DNA of 5,364 nucleotides from Desulfuromonadaceae bacterium. Its GTDB lineage: Bacteria; Desulfobacterota; Desulfuromonadia; Desulfuromonadales; Syntrophotaleaceae. The stretch spans positions 1 through 5,364 of the forward strand of contig JAIOSZ010000189.1 in NCBI GenBank assembly GCA_021107335.1, read 5' to 3'. Every line of letters begins with the position of its first letter. Within the stretch, counting starts at the first letter, position 1. The notes under the pieces were generated by a model. The model did no database searches. It saw only the letters and a list, made by a program, of their open reading frames with translations, and was not told the DNA's origin. The position numbers and the translations under genes were made by a program. This document shows, piece after piece, positions 1-5,364 of this stretch.

Positions 1-61
1 CCACCAGGCCAGCGGCCTCACGTTTGAACTCTTTGGTAAATGTTCGTCTTCCCATAGTCAT
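1..61 (-). CDS. IS3-family transposase OrfA, N-terminal fragment (runs off window)
   Basis: Twenty codons of the N-terminus are visible on the minus strand, beginning MTMGRRTFTKEFKREAAGLV. The pattern of basic residues, then F-T-x-E-F-K-x-E-A-x-x-L-V, is the start of the helix-turn-helix OrfA proteins of IS3-family elements (HTH_Tnp_1 type), which bind the element's ends and are joined by ribosomal frameshifting to the DDE-bearing OrfB product. OrfB is not in the window. The ATG at 61-59 is chosen because an AAGGAG Shine-Dalgarno site at 72-67 sits 5 bases away; the in-frame ATG at 55-53 is the alternative start but is spaced too far. Whether the element is intact or active cannot be judged. 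Confidence 0.78.
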   Translation of the reverse strand, partial: MTMGRRTFTKEFKREAAGLV

Positions 62-127
62 GGACACTCCTTTGAGGTGAATGAATATATCACCTTATTT
101 GGTGTCCGGGTTTAGTAGACCACTTCA
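1..127 (-). mobile_element. IS3-family insertion sequence, left end (partial)
   Basis: The minus strand from about 127 down to the window edge reads as the left end of an IS3-family element. It begins TGAAGTGGTCTACTAAACCC and continues into GGACACC, which resembles the TG...CA-bounded terminal inverted repeats of that family, and it leads through a short AT-rich leader into a transposase OrfA start at 61. The rest of the element lies outside the window, so neither the other terminal repeat nor the short target duplication can be seen. The exact boundary at 127 is inferred from the terminal TG/CA rule. No specific IS name can be given from this fragment. Confidence 0.72.
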
Positions 128-529
128 CTATGTCGACCGGCTCACTTCGAATGATTATACCGCTACAACAGTATTGCAGCCGCTAGAAGGATCAGTTCTT
201 TCGCAAGGGGCGCGATGTCCCCGGTTATGGTGCCCGCTGGAAGATGGTCAGGCTTCTGCTGAAACTCATTCCTAATATAGTGCCCGGTATGGAGGCGGGC
301 GCTAAAATGCGAGCCAAGGGGCGACGTACGGGTGTCACTGTTGCAGTAATGCCTAGGGCTGGTGAGGCAATCCCGCAAACATTGGGAGACTCGGCTTTCA
401 GCCGTTGTTGGAGATATAGGACAATGGGGCCGGTTCGCGTTTTTCGCGAGAATATATATACCTAAGATGTCATCTATTGTGAGACCCTCTGCGATCTGAT
501 GCAGAAAGAGGATTTTTAGCCGGTTTTTC
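128..529. other. Gene-poor stretch with no recognised gene
   Basis: Between the IS end and the decayed small gene there is no gene I can support. The most coding-like reading is + frame 187-468, which is open for 93 codons before TAA but has no start codon near its beginning. Its first ATG is at 244 and lacks a ribosome-binding site. The encoded peptide is basic (for example VPGMEAGAKMRAKGRRTG) and matches no family I recognise. The minus-strand frame across 531-163 begins with an ATG but has rare-codon-rich, low-conservation-looking sequence and seems a shadow. The stretch could be the disrupted remains of an older gene next to the insertion sequence. Confidence 0.4.
486..517 (+). terminator. 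Possible weak rho-independent terminator
   Basis: CCTCT (486-490) can pair with AGAGG (507-511), with an inner GC/GC pair and a small bulge around the loop GATCTGAT, followed by A and five T. The stem is short and imperfect, so this may be chance. It would act on + strand transcripts coming from the unassigned frame that ends at 468. Confidence 0.22.
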
Positions 530-828
530 ATGACTAGGCAGAGCCTGATTGTTTCTATTTGGTGCCGATGGGGTTATTGCCGTGTTGGCTGCTGGATGTA
601 GTGGTTTAAACGTTCACCACAACCAGAATGTCTTGTCGGATATTGAATGTGATATTCTGTTCGTTGCTAAGGTCCTCAAAGAAGGAGGGTTTTTGGCTGG
701 GTTCGTGCCTGTTCTTCTGGGCGGCTAGGCCGGTTAATATATTGGGGGCGCGTCTTGCTAAAGGGCGTTCCGCAGAAAAAGAAGAAAAAGATGAAAAAGA
801 AGTTGCCTTTTTAAATACTGCATGTTAG
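530..828 (+). pseudogene. Decayed small lipoprotein-like or membrane-like gene, two frameshifts
   Basis: Three frames read in succession give a plausible small protein of about 100 residues. From the ATG at 530 comes MTRQSLIVSI, like a signal-peptide start. After a shift near 557-566, frame 549-728 reads GVIAVLAAGCSGLN, a hydrophobic run followed by a lipobox-like A-A-G-C with the cysteine codon at 597-599. It continues through VAKVLKEGGFLAGFVPVLLG to TAG at 726. After a second +1 shift near 718-724, the next frame reads RPVNILGARLAKGRSAEK and then a Lys/Glu-rich tail, ending in TAG at 826-828. No strong ribosome-binding site precedes the ATG; AGAGGA at 507-512 is too far away. I do not recognise the family. 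Alternatives are a shorter intact ORF starting at a TTG near 549, or chance open frames. The last codons overlap the tRNA-Pro promoter. Confidence 0.35.
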
Positions 829-831
829 AAA
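803..831 (+). promoter_or_regulatory. Predicted sigma-70 promoter for tRNA-Pro
   Basis: TTGCCT at 803-808 (-35) and TAGAAA at 826-831 (-10) are separated by 17 bases. The expected start, about 7 bases past the -10, falls at about 838, just before the tRNA at 841. No other promoter-like pair is closer. This is a sequence match only. Confidence 0.5.
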
Positions 832-840
832 TTCGGTCTT

Positions 841-917
<77 letters not shown>

Positions 918-1027
918 TTTTTACACACATGCGGTTGAGCTAATGATATAGACATCAGTCGATCGTGTTGAAGTGGAACTACAAAAACCGGTTCGCCATG
1001 TCCAAGAAGTGTAGAGAGTCGGCTCGT

Positions 1028-1104
1028 GCGCCAGTAGCTCAGCTGGATAGAGCATCGGCCTTCTAAGCCGAGGGTCCCAGGTTCGAGTCCTGGCTGGCGT
1101 ACCA
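1028..1104 (+). tRNA. tRNA-Arg (anticodon TCT)
   Basis: This is a 77-base tRNA with encoded CCA at 1102-1104. The acceptor arm pairs GCGCCAG (1028-1034) with CTGGCGT (1094-1100), with a G-T pair at the first position. The anticodon stem TCGGC/GCCGA (1055-1059, 1067-1071) carries TCT at 1062-1064, so it decodes the AGA/AGG arginine codons, which are rare in tig-clpP-clpX. The T arm contains GGTTCGAGTCC. It lies 110 bases after tRNA-Pro. Confidence 0.96.
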
Positions 1105-1129
1105 CATTCTCCACGCAGATAAATTTAGG

Positions 1130-1159
1130 TTGACAAGTGATCGGGTAGTTTTGTAGAGT
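1130..1159 (+). promoter_or_regulatory. Predicted sigma-70 promoter for tRNA-His
   Basis: A consensus -35, TTGACA, at 1130-1135 and TAGAGT at 1154-1159 (-10) are separated by 18 bases, with AT-rich sequence (ATAAATTTA) upstream. The expected start near 1166 is about 8 bases before the tRNA. The sequence just after the -10 is GC-rich (GCCGC), as in stable-RNA promoters that respond to ppGpp; that regulatory reading is an inference. Confidence 0.55.
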
Positions 1160-1173
1160 GCCGCAGCTTTTAT

Positions 1174-1250
1174 GGTGGGTGTAGCTCAGTCGGTAGAGCA
1201 CTGGATTGTGGCTCCAGTTGTCGAGGGTTCGATCCCCTTCACTCACCCCA
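1174..1250 (+). tRNA. tRNA-His (anticodon GTG)
   Basis: The acceptor arm pairs GTGGGTG (1175-1181) with CACTCAC (1240-1246). The extra 5' G (-1) at 1174, diagnostic of tRNA-His and needed for histidyl-tRNA synthetase recognition, faces C73 at 1247. The anticodon stem CTGGA/TCCAG (1201-1205, 1213-1217) carries GTG at 1208-1210. The T arm contains GGTTCGATCC, and CCA is encoded at 1248-1250. Confidence 0.97.
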
Positions 1251-1263
1251 TTTTACAACCACT

Positions 1264-1343
1264 GCCCGTCTCCCGGTGATCCGCGGGCCGCTATCGTGAG
1301 ATTAGCGGCAGGATTATCTTTGACGGGCTTTTTATTTTTTCTT
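1264..1343 (+). terminator. Rho-independent terminator with branched hairpin after tRNA-His
   Basis: The outer arms GCCCGTC (1264-1270) and GACGGGC (1322-1328) are perfectly complementary over seven pairs and are followed directly by TTTTTATTTTTTCTT. Between them lie two further hairpins: CCCG/CGGG (1272-1275, 1284-1287) and CCGCTA/TAGCGG (1288-1293, 1303-1308). The RNA can therefore fold as a three-way junction on a closing stem next to the T tract. It should end the Pro-Arg-His transcripts and separate them from tRNA-Leu and tig. Confidence 0.75.
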
Positions 1344-1358
1344 CTCTCGGCTGCTTAT

Positions 1359-1387
1359 TTGACTGGGGTTCACACCCTGGATCTGAA
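1359..1387 (+). promoter_or_regulatory. Possible weak promoter before tRNA-Leu
   Basis: TTGACT at 1359-1364 is a good -35, and a poor -10 (TCTGAA, 1382-1387) lies 17 bases on. Since a terminator precedes it, tRNA-Leu needs a promoter in 1344-1439, and this is the best -35 there. A TATACA at 1430-1435 is too close to the tRNA 5' end, at 1440, to give a leader. Confidence 0.22.
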
Positions 1388-1439
1388 AGCGCTCCCTGCT
1401 TGTTGGAGGTTTTTTGCCGAATAAATGTTTATACATGTT

Positions 1440-1524
1440 GCGAGAGTGGCGGAATTGGCAGACGCACTGGATTTAGGATCCAGCGGGTAACTCCGTGGGG
1501 GTTCGAGTCCCCCCTCTCGCACCA
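1440..1524 (+). tRNA. tRNA-Leu (anticodon TAG)
   Basis: This is an 85-base class II tRNA. The acceptor arm GCGAGAG (1440-1446) pairs with CTCTCGC (1514-1520). The anticodon stem CTGGA/TCCAG (1467-1471, 1479-1483) carries TAG at 1474-1476, reading CUN leucine codons. The long variable arm CGG-GTAACT-CCG (1484-1495) and the T stem GGGGG/CCCCC (1497-1501, 1509-1513) are clear. CCA is encoded at 1522-1524. No terminator follows, so transcripts may continue into tig, 119 bases downstream. Confidence 0.97.
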
Positions 1525-1612
1525 AATCTTCGCTAGTTATTTTCATAGCATAGCGCGGTTACAGGTTTTGTTAATAGAGGGCCAGTGCTTTCGGGCAGTC
1601 AGGCCGCTGAAC

Positions 1613-1628
1613 ATTTATCCATTTATCC
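1613..1628 (+). repeat. Perfect 8-base tandem repeat in the tig leader
   Basis: ATTTATCC occurs twice, back to back, ending three bases before the GAGG ribosome-binding site of tig. It lies in the 119-base gap between tRNA-Leu and tig, where I see no clear -35/-10 pair. It may be a chance duplication or a binding site. Confidence 0.5.
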
Positions 1629-1643
1629 TGTGAGGTAGTAGTA

Positions 1644-2969
1644 ATGAATGTGAAGGTTGAAGATATTAGTAGTGTAAAGAAACAACTTTCCTTTGAGGTA
1701 CCAGCCGCCCGGGTCGACGAAGAAATTGAGTCCGCCTATAAGGATCTTGCCAAGACCGCCAAAATAAAGGGTTTTCGTCAAGGCAAGGTGCCCCGGCCAG
1801 TTCTCGAGCGTCATTATGCTGCCAGTGTTGAGTCTCAGGTTGTGGAACGACTGGTGAGCGATAGCTATTTCAAGGCTCTTAAGGATGAAAAGATTCTGGC
1901 CGTATCCGGCCCCGAGATTACCGACGGTGGTACTCTTGAAAAGGGTAAGGCTTATACCTTTCAGGTTCAGGTAGAGGTTCAGCCTGAAGTGGAAGCCAAG
2001 GACTACCTTGAGCTGCCCCTTAAGAAAGAGACCTTTAAGGACGACGAGGCTGTGGTAGGGGCTCGCCTTGAAGAGATGCGCCTCGGCAATGCCAAGGTTG
2101 AAACGACCGATCGTGATGAAGCTCAATCCGGCGATACGGTTATTATCGACTTCGAAGGATTTATCAATGGCACCGCCTTTGAAAATGGTGCAGCTGAAAA
2201 TCATTCCCTCGATCTTGGTTCCAATACATTTATCCCTGGCTTTGAAGAGCAGTTGGTCGGGATGAAGTTGGGCGAAGAAGGGGAGGTTGTGGTAACCTTT
2301 CCCCTGGATTATGGCAAGAAAGACCTAGCGGGCCAGGATGCGACGTTCAAGGTCAAAATCAACGAAATCAAGGAGAAGGTCCTACCTGAGCTGGATGATG
2401 AGTTTGCTGCCCAGGTTGGCCTGGCTTCCATCGAAGATTTACGGACCCGGGTCAAGGAATCCCATGAATCCCAGGAACGCTCCCGCATTGAGCAGGAATT
2501 CCGGGATCAACTTTTGGACGTCTTGATCGAGCGTAATGCTTTTGATGTGCCCGATAGCATGATCCAGAGTCAGCTCGATCACATGCTGGAGAATCTCTCC
2601 AATCGCATGCAATCCCAAGGCATGAGCCTTGAGGCCATGGGCATGACTCCCGATTCTTTTAAAGAGCTCTATCGCGAAATTGCCGTTAAGCAGGTTAAGG
2701 GCAATCTGATCCTGGAGGCCATTGCCTTACAGGAGTCGGTTCAGATCGAAGAGTCTGAGATTGAGGAAAAGCTGGAAGAAATCGCCGAACAACACAATGC
2801 CAGCAAAGAAATGGTCATGAATTTCTATGCCGACGAATCGAAGAGGCGCGGTCTTGTGGCGCAACTCGCTGAAGAAAAGGTCATCCACTTTCTGACCGGC
2901 AAGGCCAATGTCGAGATGGTCGATGAATCGATTGCGGGCGATGCCGAACAGGGCAACGACAAGGAGTAA
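1644..2969 (+). CDS. tig: Trigger factor, ribosome-associated chaperone and peptidyl-prolyl isomerase
   Basis: Trigger factor docks beside the ribosome exit tunnel and shields nascent chains in the cytosol; its FKBP-like domain catalyses cis-trans isomerisation of prolyl bonds. The 441-residue product has the usual length and all three domains. The N-terminal ribosome-binding domain holds the signature GFRQGKVP at residues 43-50. The FKBP-type domain, about 157-245, shows [11 protein letters not shown] (163-173), [12 protein letters not shown] (197-208) and FPLDY (219-223). The helical C-terminal chaperone domain runs from about 250 and ends in an acidic, low-complexity tail. The ATG start has GAGG at 1632-1635, 8 bases upstream. 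It is the first gene of the tig-clpP-clpX-lon group and stops 4 bases before clpP. Its own promoter is not evident, so read-through from tRNA-Leu is possible. Confidence 0.97.
   Translation: MNVKVEDISSVKKQLSFEVPAARVDEEIESAYKDLAKTAKIKGFRQGKVPRPVLERHYAASVESQVVERLVSDSYFKALKDEKILAVSGPEITDGGTLEKGKAYTFQVQVEVQPEVEAKDYLELPLKKETFKDDEAVVGARLEEMRLGNAKVETTDRDEAQSGDTVIIDFEGFINGTAFENGAAENHSLDLGSNTFIPGFEEQLVGMKLGEEGEVVVTFPLDYGKKDLAGQDATFKVKINEIKEKVLPELDDEFAAQVGLASIEDLRTRVKESHESQERSRIEQEFRDQLLDVLIERNAFDVPDSMIQSQLDHMLENLSNRMQSQGMSLEAMGMTPDSFKELYREIAVKQVKGNLILEAIALQESVQIEESEIEEKLEEIAEQHNASKEMVMNFYADESKRRGLVAQLAEEKVIHFLTGKANVEMVDESIAGDAEQGNDKE
2961..2966 (+). promoter_or_regulatory. clpP ribosome-binding site inside the last two tig codons
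   Basis: AAGGAG forms the final Lys-Glu codons of tig and sits immediately before its TAA, 7 bases from the clpP ATG at 2974. It fixes the clpP start there rather than at the upstream in-frame ATG at 2908, and suggests translational coupling between the two genes. Confidence 0.8.
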
Positions 2970-2973
2970 ACGG

Positions 2974-3558
2974 ATGAGTCTCATACCCATGGTGGTAGAG
3001 CAGACCGGTCGTGGCGAACGAGCTTACGACATCTACTCAAGATTGCTTAAGGATCGTATTATCTTTCTCGGCGGGCCTATTGATGATCATTTGGCCAACG
3101 TAATCATTGCTCAGTTGTTATTTCTTGAATCGGAAGATTCAGAGAAGGATATTCATCTTTATATCAACTCTCCGGGCGGTGTGGTGACGGCCGGCATGGC
3201 TATTTACGATACCATGCAGTATCTCAAGGCCCCTGTATCCACGATCTGTGTTGGGCAGGCCGCCAGCATGGGGGCTGTGTTGCTGGCAGCAGGCCACCCG
3301 AAAAAACGTTTTGCTTTGCCCAATGCCCGAATCATGATTCATCAACCCCTGGGCGGGTTTCAAGGGCAGGCGAGCGATATTAGCATTCATGCACAGGAAA
3401 TTCTGCGACTGCGGGATATTCTCAACGGTATTCTCGCCCAACACACCGGGCAGACCTTGGAAACCATCGCCGCCGATACCGAACGTGATTTTTTCATGGG
3501 TAGCGAAGCCGCAAAAAAGTATGGTATCGTAGATGGAACAATAGAACAAAAGTCCTGA
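2974..3558 (+). CDS. clpP: ATP-dependent Clp protease, proteolytic subunit ClpP
   Basis: ClpP is the serine peptidase whose two stacked seven-subunit rings form a closed chamber; ClpX feeds unfolded substrates into it. The 194-residue product has the usual length. The catalytic triad is complete: Ser98 in [14 protein letters not shown], His123 in MIHQPLGG, and Asp172 in ERDFFMGS. The oxyanion-region motif INSPGG is at 64-69. The N-terminus [20 protein letters not shown] matches the mature start region of the family, so only a very short propeptide, if any, is expected. The start at 2974 is supported by the AAGGAG site at 2961-2966; the in-frame ATG at 2908 would extend the protein through the end of tig and has no family support. 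clpX follows after 21 bases. Confidence 0.98.
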   Translation: MSLIPMVVEQTGRGERAYDIYSRLLKDRIIFLGGPIDDHLANVIIAQLLFLESEDSEKDIHLYINSPGGVVTAGMAIYDTMQYLKAPVSTICVGQAASMGAVLLAAGHPKKRFALPNARIMIHQPLGGFQGQASDISIHAQEILRLRDILNGILAQHTGQTLETIAADTERDFFMGSEAAKKYGIVDGTIEQKS

Positions 3559-3579
3559 TATTAGGTTTGGAGGCGCTTC

Positions 3580-4833
3580 GTGAGTCATAACGACGAAAAA
3601 TCCGGGTATCTGACCTGCTCCTTCTGCGGGAAGGGACAGGATGATGTCAAAAAGCTCATTGCCGGGCCGGCAGTTTATATCTGCGATGAGTGCATAGAAT
3701 TATGCAAAGATATCATCGCTGAAGAGGCCAAGCTTGAGGATGCTTCGAGCAGTGAGGTGGGCAGTCTGCCACGACCTTCTGAAATCAAAGATATCCTTGA
3801 TGAGTATGTTATCGGGCAGGAAATGGCCAAAAAGGTTCTTGCCGTAGCTGTTTACAATCATTACAAACGCATAGAATACGGGGCCGCGTCTCACGGTGAT
3901 GTGGAGGTACAGAAGAGCAACATTCTGCTTCTGGGCCCTACGGGCAGTGGCAAGACGTTGTTGGCTCAAACCCTGGCGAAGCTCCTTAACGTGCCTTTTG
4001 CCATTGCTGATGCGACCAACCTGACCGAAGCCGGTTATGTCGGCGAAGACGTCGAGAATATCATTCTCGCCCTGTTGCAGTCCGCCGACTACGATCTGGA
4101 AAAAGCCCAGCGAGGTATCATCTATATCGATGAGATCGATAAAGTGGCCCGCAAGTCCGAATCACCATCCATTACTCGGGATGTCTCGGGCGAAGGGGTT
4201 CAGCAAGCGTTGCTGAAGATTATCGAAGGAACCCAGGCCAGCGTGCCGCCCAAGGGTGGGCGCAAGCACCCGCAACAGGAATTTCTCAAGGTCGATACCA
4301 GTAATATCCTGTTTATCTGTGGAGGTGCTTTTACCGGTCTGGAAACAATTATTTCTAGGCGTAGCGGTACCAAGGGTATTGGTTTCGGTGCCGAGGTTAA
4401 GCAGACCAAAGAGGTGGATCTTGGTGAAATGTTGGCTCAGGTCGAGCCGATGGATCTCATCAAGTTTGGCCTGATTCCTGAGTTTATCGGGCGCCTACCG
4501 GTGATTGCGACCCTTGAGGAGCTTGACGAAGAAGCCTTGGTGCAAATTCTCCAAGAGCCCAAAAATGCCCTGGTAAAACAGTACCAGAAGCTTTTTGAGA
4601 TGGAAAAGGTCAAGCTGAAGTTCACTGATGGTGCTTTGGTGGCAGTTGCTTCCCAAGCTCTCAAGCGAAAGACCGGTGCTCGAGGACTGCGATCGATTCT
4701 CGAAAATTCAATGCTCGATGTTATGTACGATATTCCGTCGCAGGATCGGGTTAAGGAAGTCGTTATCAACGAAGATGTTGTGCTGAACAAAGCAAAGCCG
4801 ATTATTCTCTACGACTGTGCTGAGTCAGCCTGA
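3580..4833 (+). CDS. clpX: ATP-dependent Clp protease, ATP-binding unfoldase subunit ClpX
   Basis: ClpX is a hexameric AAA+ unfoldase that recognises tagged or exposed degrons, unfolds them with ATP and threads them into ClpP. The product is 417 residues, typical of the family. The N-terminal zinc-binding domain has Cys13, Cys16, Cys35 and Cys38. The AAA+ core shows Walker A GPTGSGKT (119-126), the pore loop GYVG (152-155), Walker [10 protein letters not shown] (180-188), the RKH loop (228-230), the ClpP-docking IGF tripeptide (267-269), the arginine finger in FIGRLP (Arg305) and sensor 2 in GARGLR (Arg371). Translation starts at GTG 3580, placed 6 bases after GGAGG (3569-3573); GTG is somewhat unusual here but well supported. 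No terminator is seen between clpX and lon. Confidence 0.98.
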   Translation: MSHNDEKSGYLTCSFCGKGQDDVKKLIAGPAVYICDECIELCKDIIAEEAKLEDASSSEVGSLPRPSEIKDILDEYVIGQEMAKKVLAVAVYNHYKRIEYGAASHGDVEVQKSNILLLGPTGSGKTLLAQTLAKLLNVPFAIADATNLTEAGYVGEDVENIILALLQSADYDLEKAQRGIIYIDEIDKVARKSESPSITRDVSGEGVQQALLKIIEGTQASVPPKGGRKHPQQEFLKVDTSNILFICGGAFTGLETIISRRSGTKGIGFGAEVKQTKEVDLGEMLAQVEPMDLIKFGLIPEFIGRLPVIATLEELDEEALVQILQEPKNALVKQYQKLFEMEKVKLKFTDGALVAVASQALKRKTGARGLRSILENSMLDVMYDIPSQDRVKEVVINEDVVLNKAKPIILYDCAESA

Positions 4834-4872
4834 TAAGGGATTCTATAACTACCTGTGATTACTGATCATATT

Positions 4873-5364
4873 ATGAAAACGTTGGAACCTTGCAAAGGCA
4901 GAAGCGTGTTACCGCATCTGCCTTTGCGCGATATTGTTATCTTTCCGTATACGGTGACGCCGCTATTCGTGGCCAGGGCCAAGTCGATTCAGGCCTTGGA
5001 AATGGCTATGGACGGCGAAAAGTTAATCTTTCTTGCGACCCAGGTTGATCCGCAAGTGGACGAGCCCAAAGTAGACGATCTTTATCCGCACGGTACTATA
5101 GCGCAGATAGTTCAATTGCTTAAGCTGCCGGACGGTACGGTTAAGGTTTTGATGGAGGGCAAGCAGCGAGCTGCCATCGTTAATCTGCTGTGTGAAGAGG
5201 ATTACTGCCAGGCTGAAGTGGATGCGATTGACGAGTTGAATGTCGAAGACACGCCGGAGTTGGAGGCGATGATTCGCAGCGTCAACGATCTGTTCGAGAT
5301 TTATGTCAACCTCGGAAAGAAAGTCCCAGCGGAGGTTGCTGCTTCCGTTTCAGCACTGACCGAC
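4873..5364 (+). CDS. lon: ATP-dependent endopeptidase La (Lon), N-terminal part, runs off window
   Basis: Lon is a homo-oligomeric AAA+ protease that degrades misfolded and short-lived regulatory proteins. Only the first 164 codons are present, covering the N-terminal substrate-binding (LAN/PUA-like) domain. Family landmarks are LPHLPLRDIVIFPYTVTPLF (13-32), the following AKSIQALEMAM, and VKVLMEGKQRA (90-100). The AAA+ and Ser-Lys peptidase domains lie beyond the window. The start is uncertain: the ATG at 4873 gives the N-terminal length usual for Lon but has no purine-rich site before it. GTG 4906 has AAAGG (4894-4898) 7 bases upstream and would give a protein beginning at LPHLPLRD. GTG 4855 is a third option. 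No promoter is obvious in the 39 bases after clpX, so co-transcription is likely. Many Lon genes also have their own heat-shock promoter, but I do not see one here. Confidence 0.93.
   Translation, partial: MKTLEPCKGRSVLPHLPLRDIVIFPYTVTPLFVARAKSIQALEMAMDGEKLIFLATQVDPQVDEPKVDDLYPHGTIAQIVQLLKLPDGTVKVLMEGKQRAAIVNLLCEEDYCQAEVDAIDELNVEDTPELEAMIRSVNDLFEIYVNLGKKVPAEVAASVSALTD

Noticed and set aside
76..104. Small inverted repeats GGTGA/TCACC and CACC/GGTG near the IS end
   Set aside because: They are four- to five-base arms within the insertion-sequence leader. They could be an operator for the transposase, but they are too short to claim.
163..531. 122-codon minus-strand frame left of the tRNAs
   Set aside because: It has an ATG but no ribosome-binding site and no recognisable domain, and it competes with a more coding-like + frame. 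It is not supported as a gene.
601..620. GTGGT/ACCAC inverted repeat
   Set aside because: It falls inside the lipoprotein-like reading and has no T tract or repeat copies. It is probably chance.
1392..1416. CTCC...GGAG hairpin followed by six T before tRNA-Leu
   Set aside because: The stem is only four pairs, too weak for a terminator, and it would cut off any promoter upstream of tRNA-Leu.
1430..1435. TATACA as a -10 box for tRNA-Leu
   Set aside because: It lies only four bases before the mature 5' end, so transcription would begin at or inside the tRNA, and no -35 is at the right distance.
1206..1633. Two short + strand frames (1206-1424 and 1400-1633)
   Set aside because: Both run through tRNA sequence (His or Leu) and the terminator, with no ribosome-binding site or protein-like conservation.
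1623..2204. 193-codon minus-strand frame inside tig
   Set aside because: It is antisense to the well-supported trigger factor gene, so a codon-composition shadow.
2908..2973. Upstream extension of clpP to the ATG at 2908
   Set aside because: It would overlap the end of tig, lacks a ribosome-binding site, and adds residues absent from the family. The ATG at 2974 has an ideal site.

Overview
The window looks like a bacterial chromosome segment from a delta-proteobacterial lineage, most likely Desulfuromonadales/Geobacter-Pelobacter type. That placement is an inference from the gene order tRNA cluster - tig - clpP - clpX - lon and from the character of the proteins; no 16S or similar marker is present. 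All four protein genes of the conserved half lie on the + strand, and every tRNA encodes its own CCA end.

Left part (1-840). The window opens inside the 5' end of an IS3-family insertion sequence on the minus strand: the first 20 codons of an OrfA-type transposase, its Shine-Dalgarno site, and a terminal repeat ending in TTCA at about 127. From there to the first tRNA I find no intact gene. Two stretches look like decayed coding DNA: an unassigned open frame without a good start (187-468), and a small lipoprotein-like or membrane-like gene that reads well only if two frameshifts are allowed (530-828). This is an accessory, eroding flank.

Middle (841-1524). Four tRNA genes follow on the + strand: Pro(TGG), Arg(TCT), His(GTG), then Leu(TAG). 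A good promoter lies directly before tRNA-Pro and another directly before tRNA-His. A large branched hairpin followed by a long T tract ends the Pro-Arg-His group. tRNA-Leu lies beyond it, has no visible terminator, and may share transcripts with tig.

Right part (1644-5364). This is a proteostasis operon: trigger factor (tig), ClpP peptidase, ClpX unfoldase, and the first 164 codons of the Lon protease, which runs off the window. tig and clpP are 4 bases apart, with the clpP ribosome-binding site inside the last tig codons; clpP and clpX are 21 bases apart; clpX and lon are 39 bases apart. Trigger factor receives nascent chains at the ribosome, while ClpXP and Lon degrade tagged, misfolded or regulatory proteins. 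All catalytic and nucleotide-binding residues that I checked are present.

I did not find a previously undescribed system. The items most worth a second look are the decayed gene next to tRNA-Pro, the three-way-junction terminator, the shared promoter elements among the tRNAs, and the uncertain start of lon.
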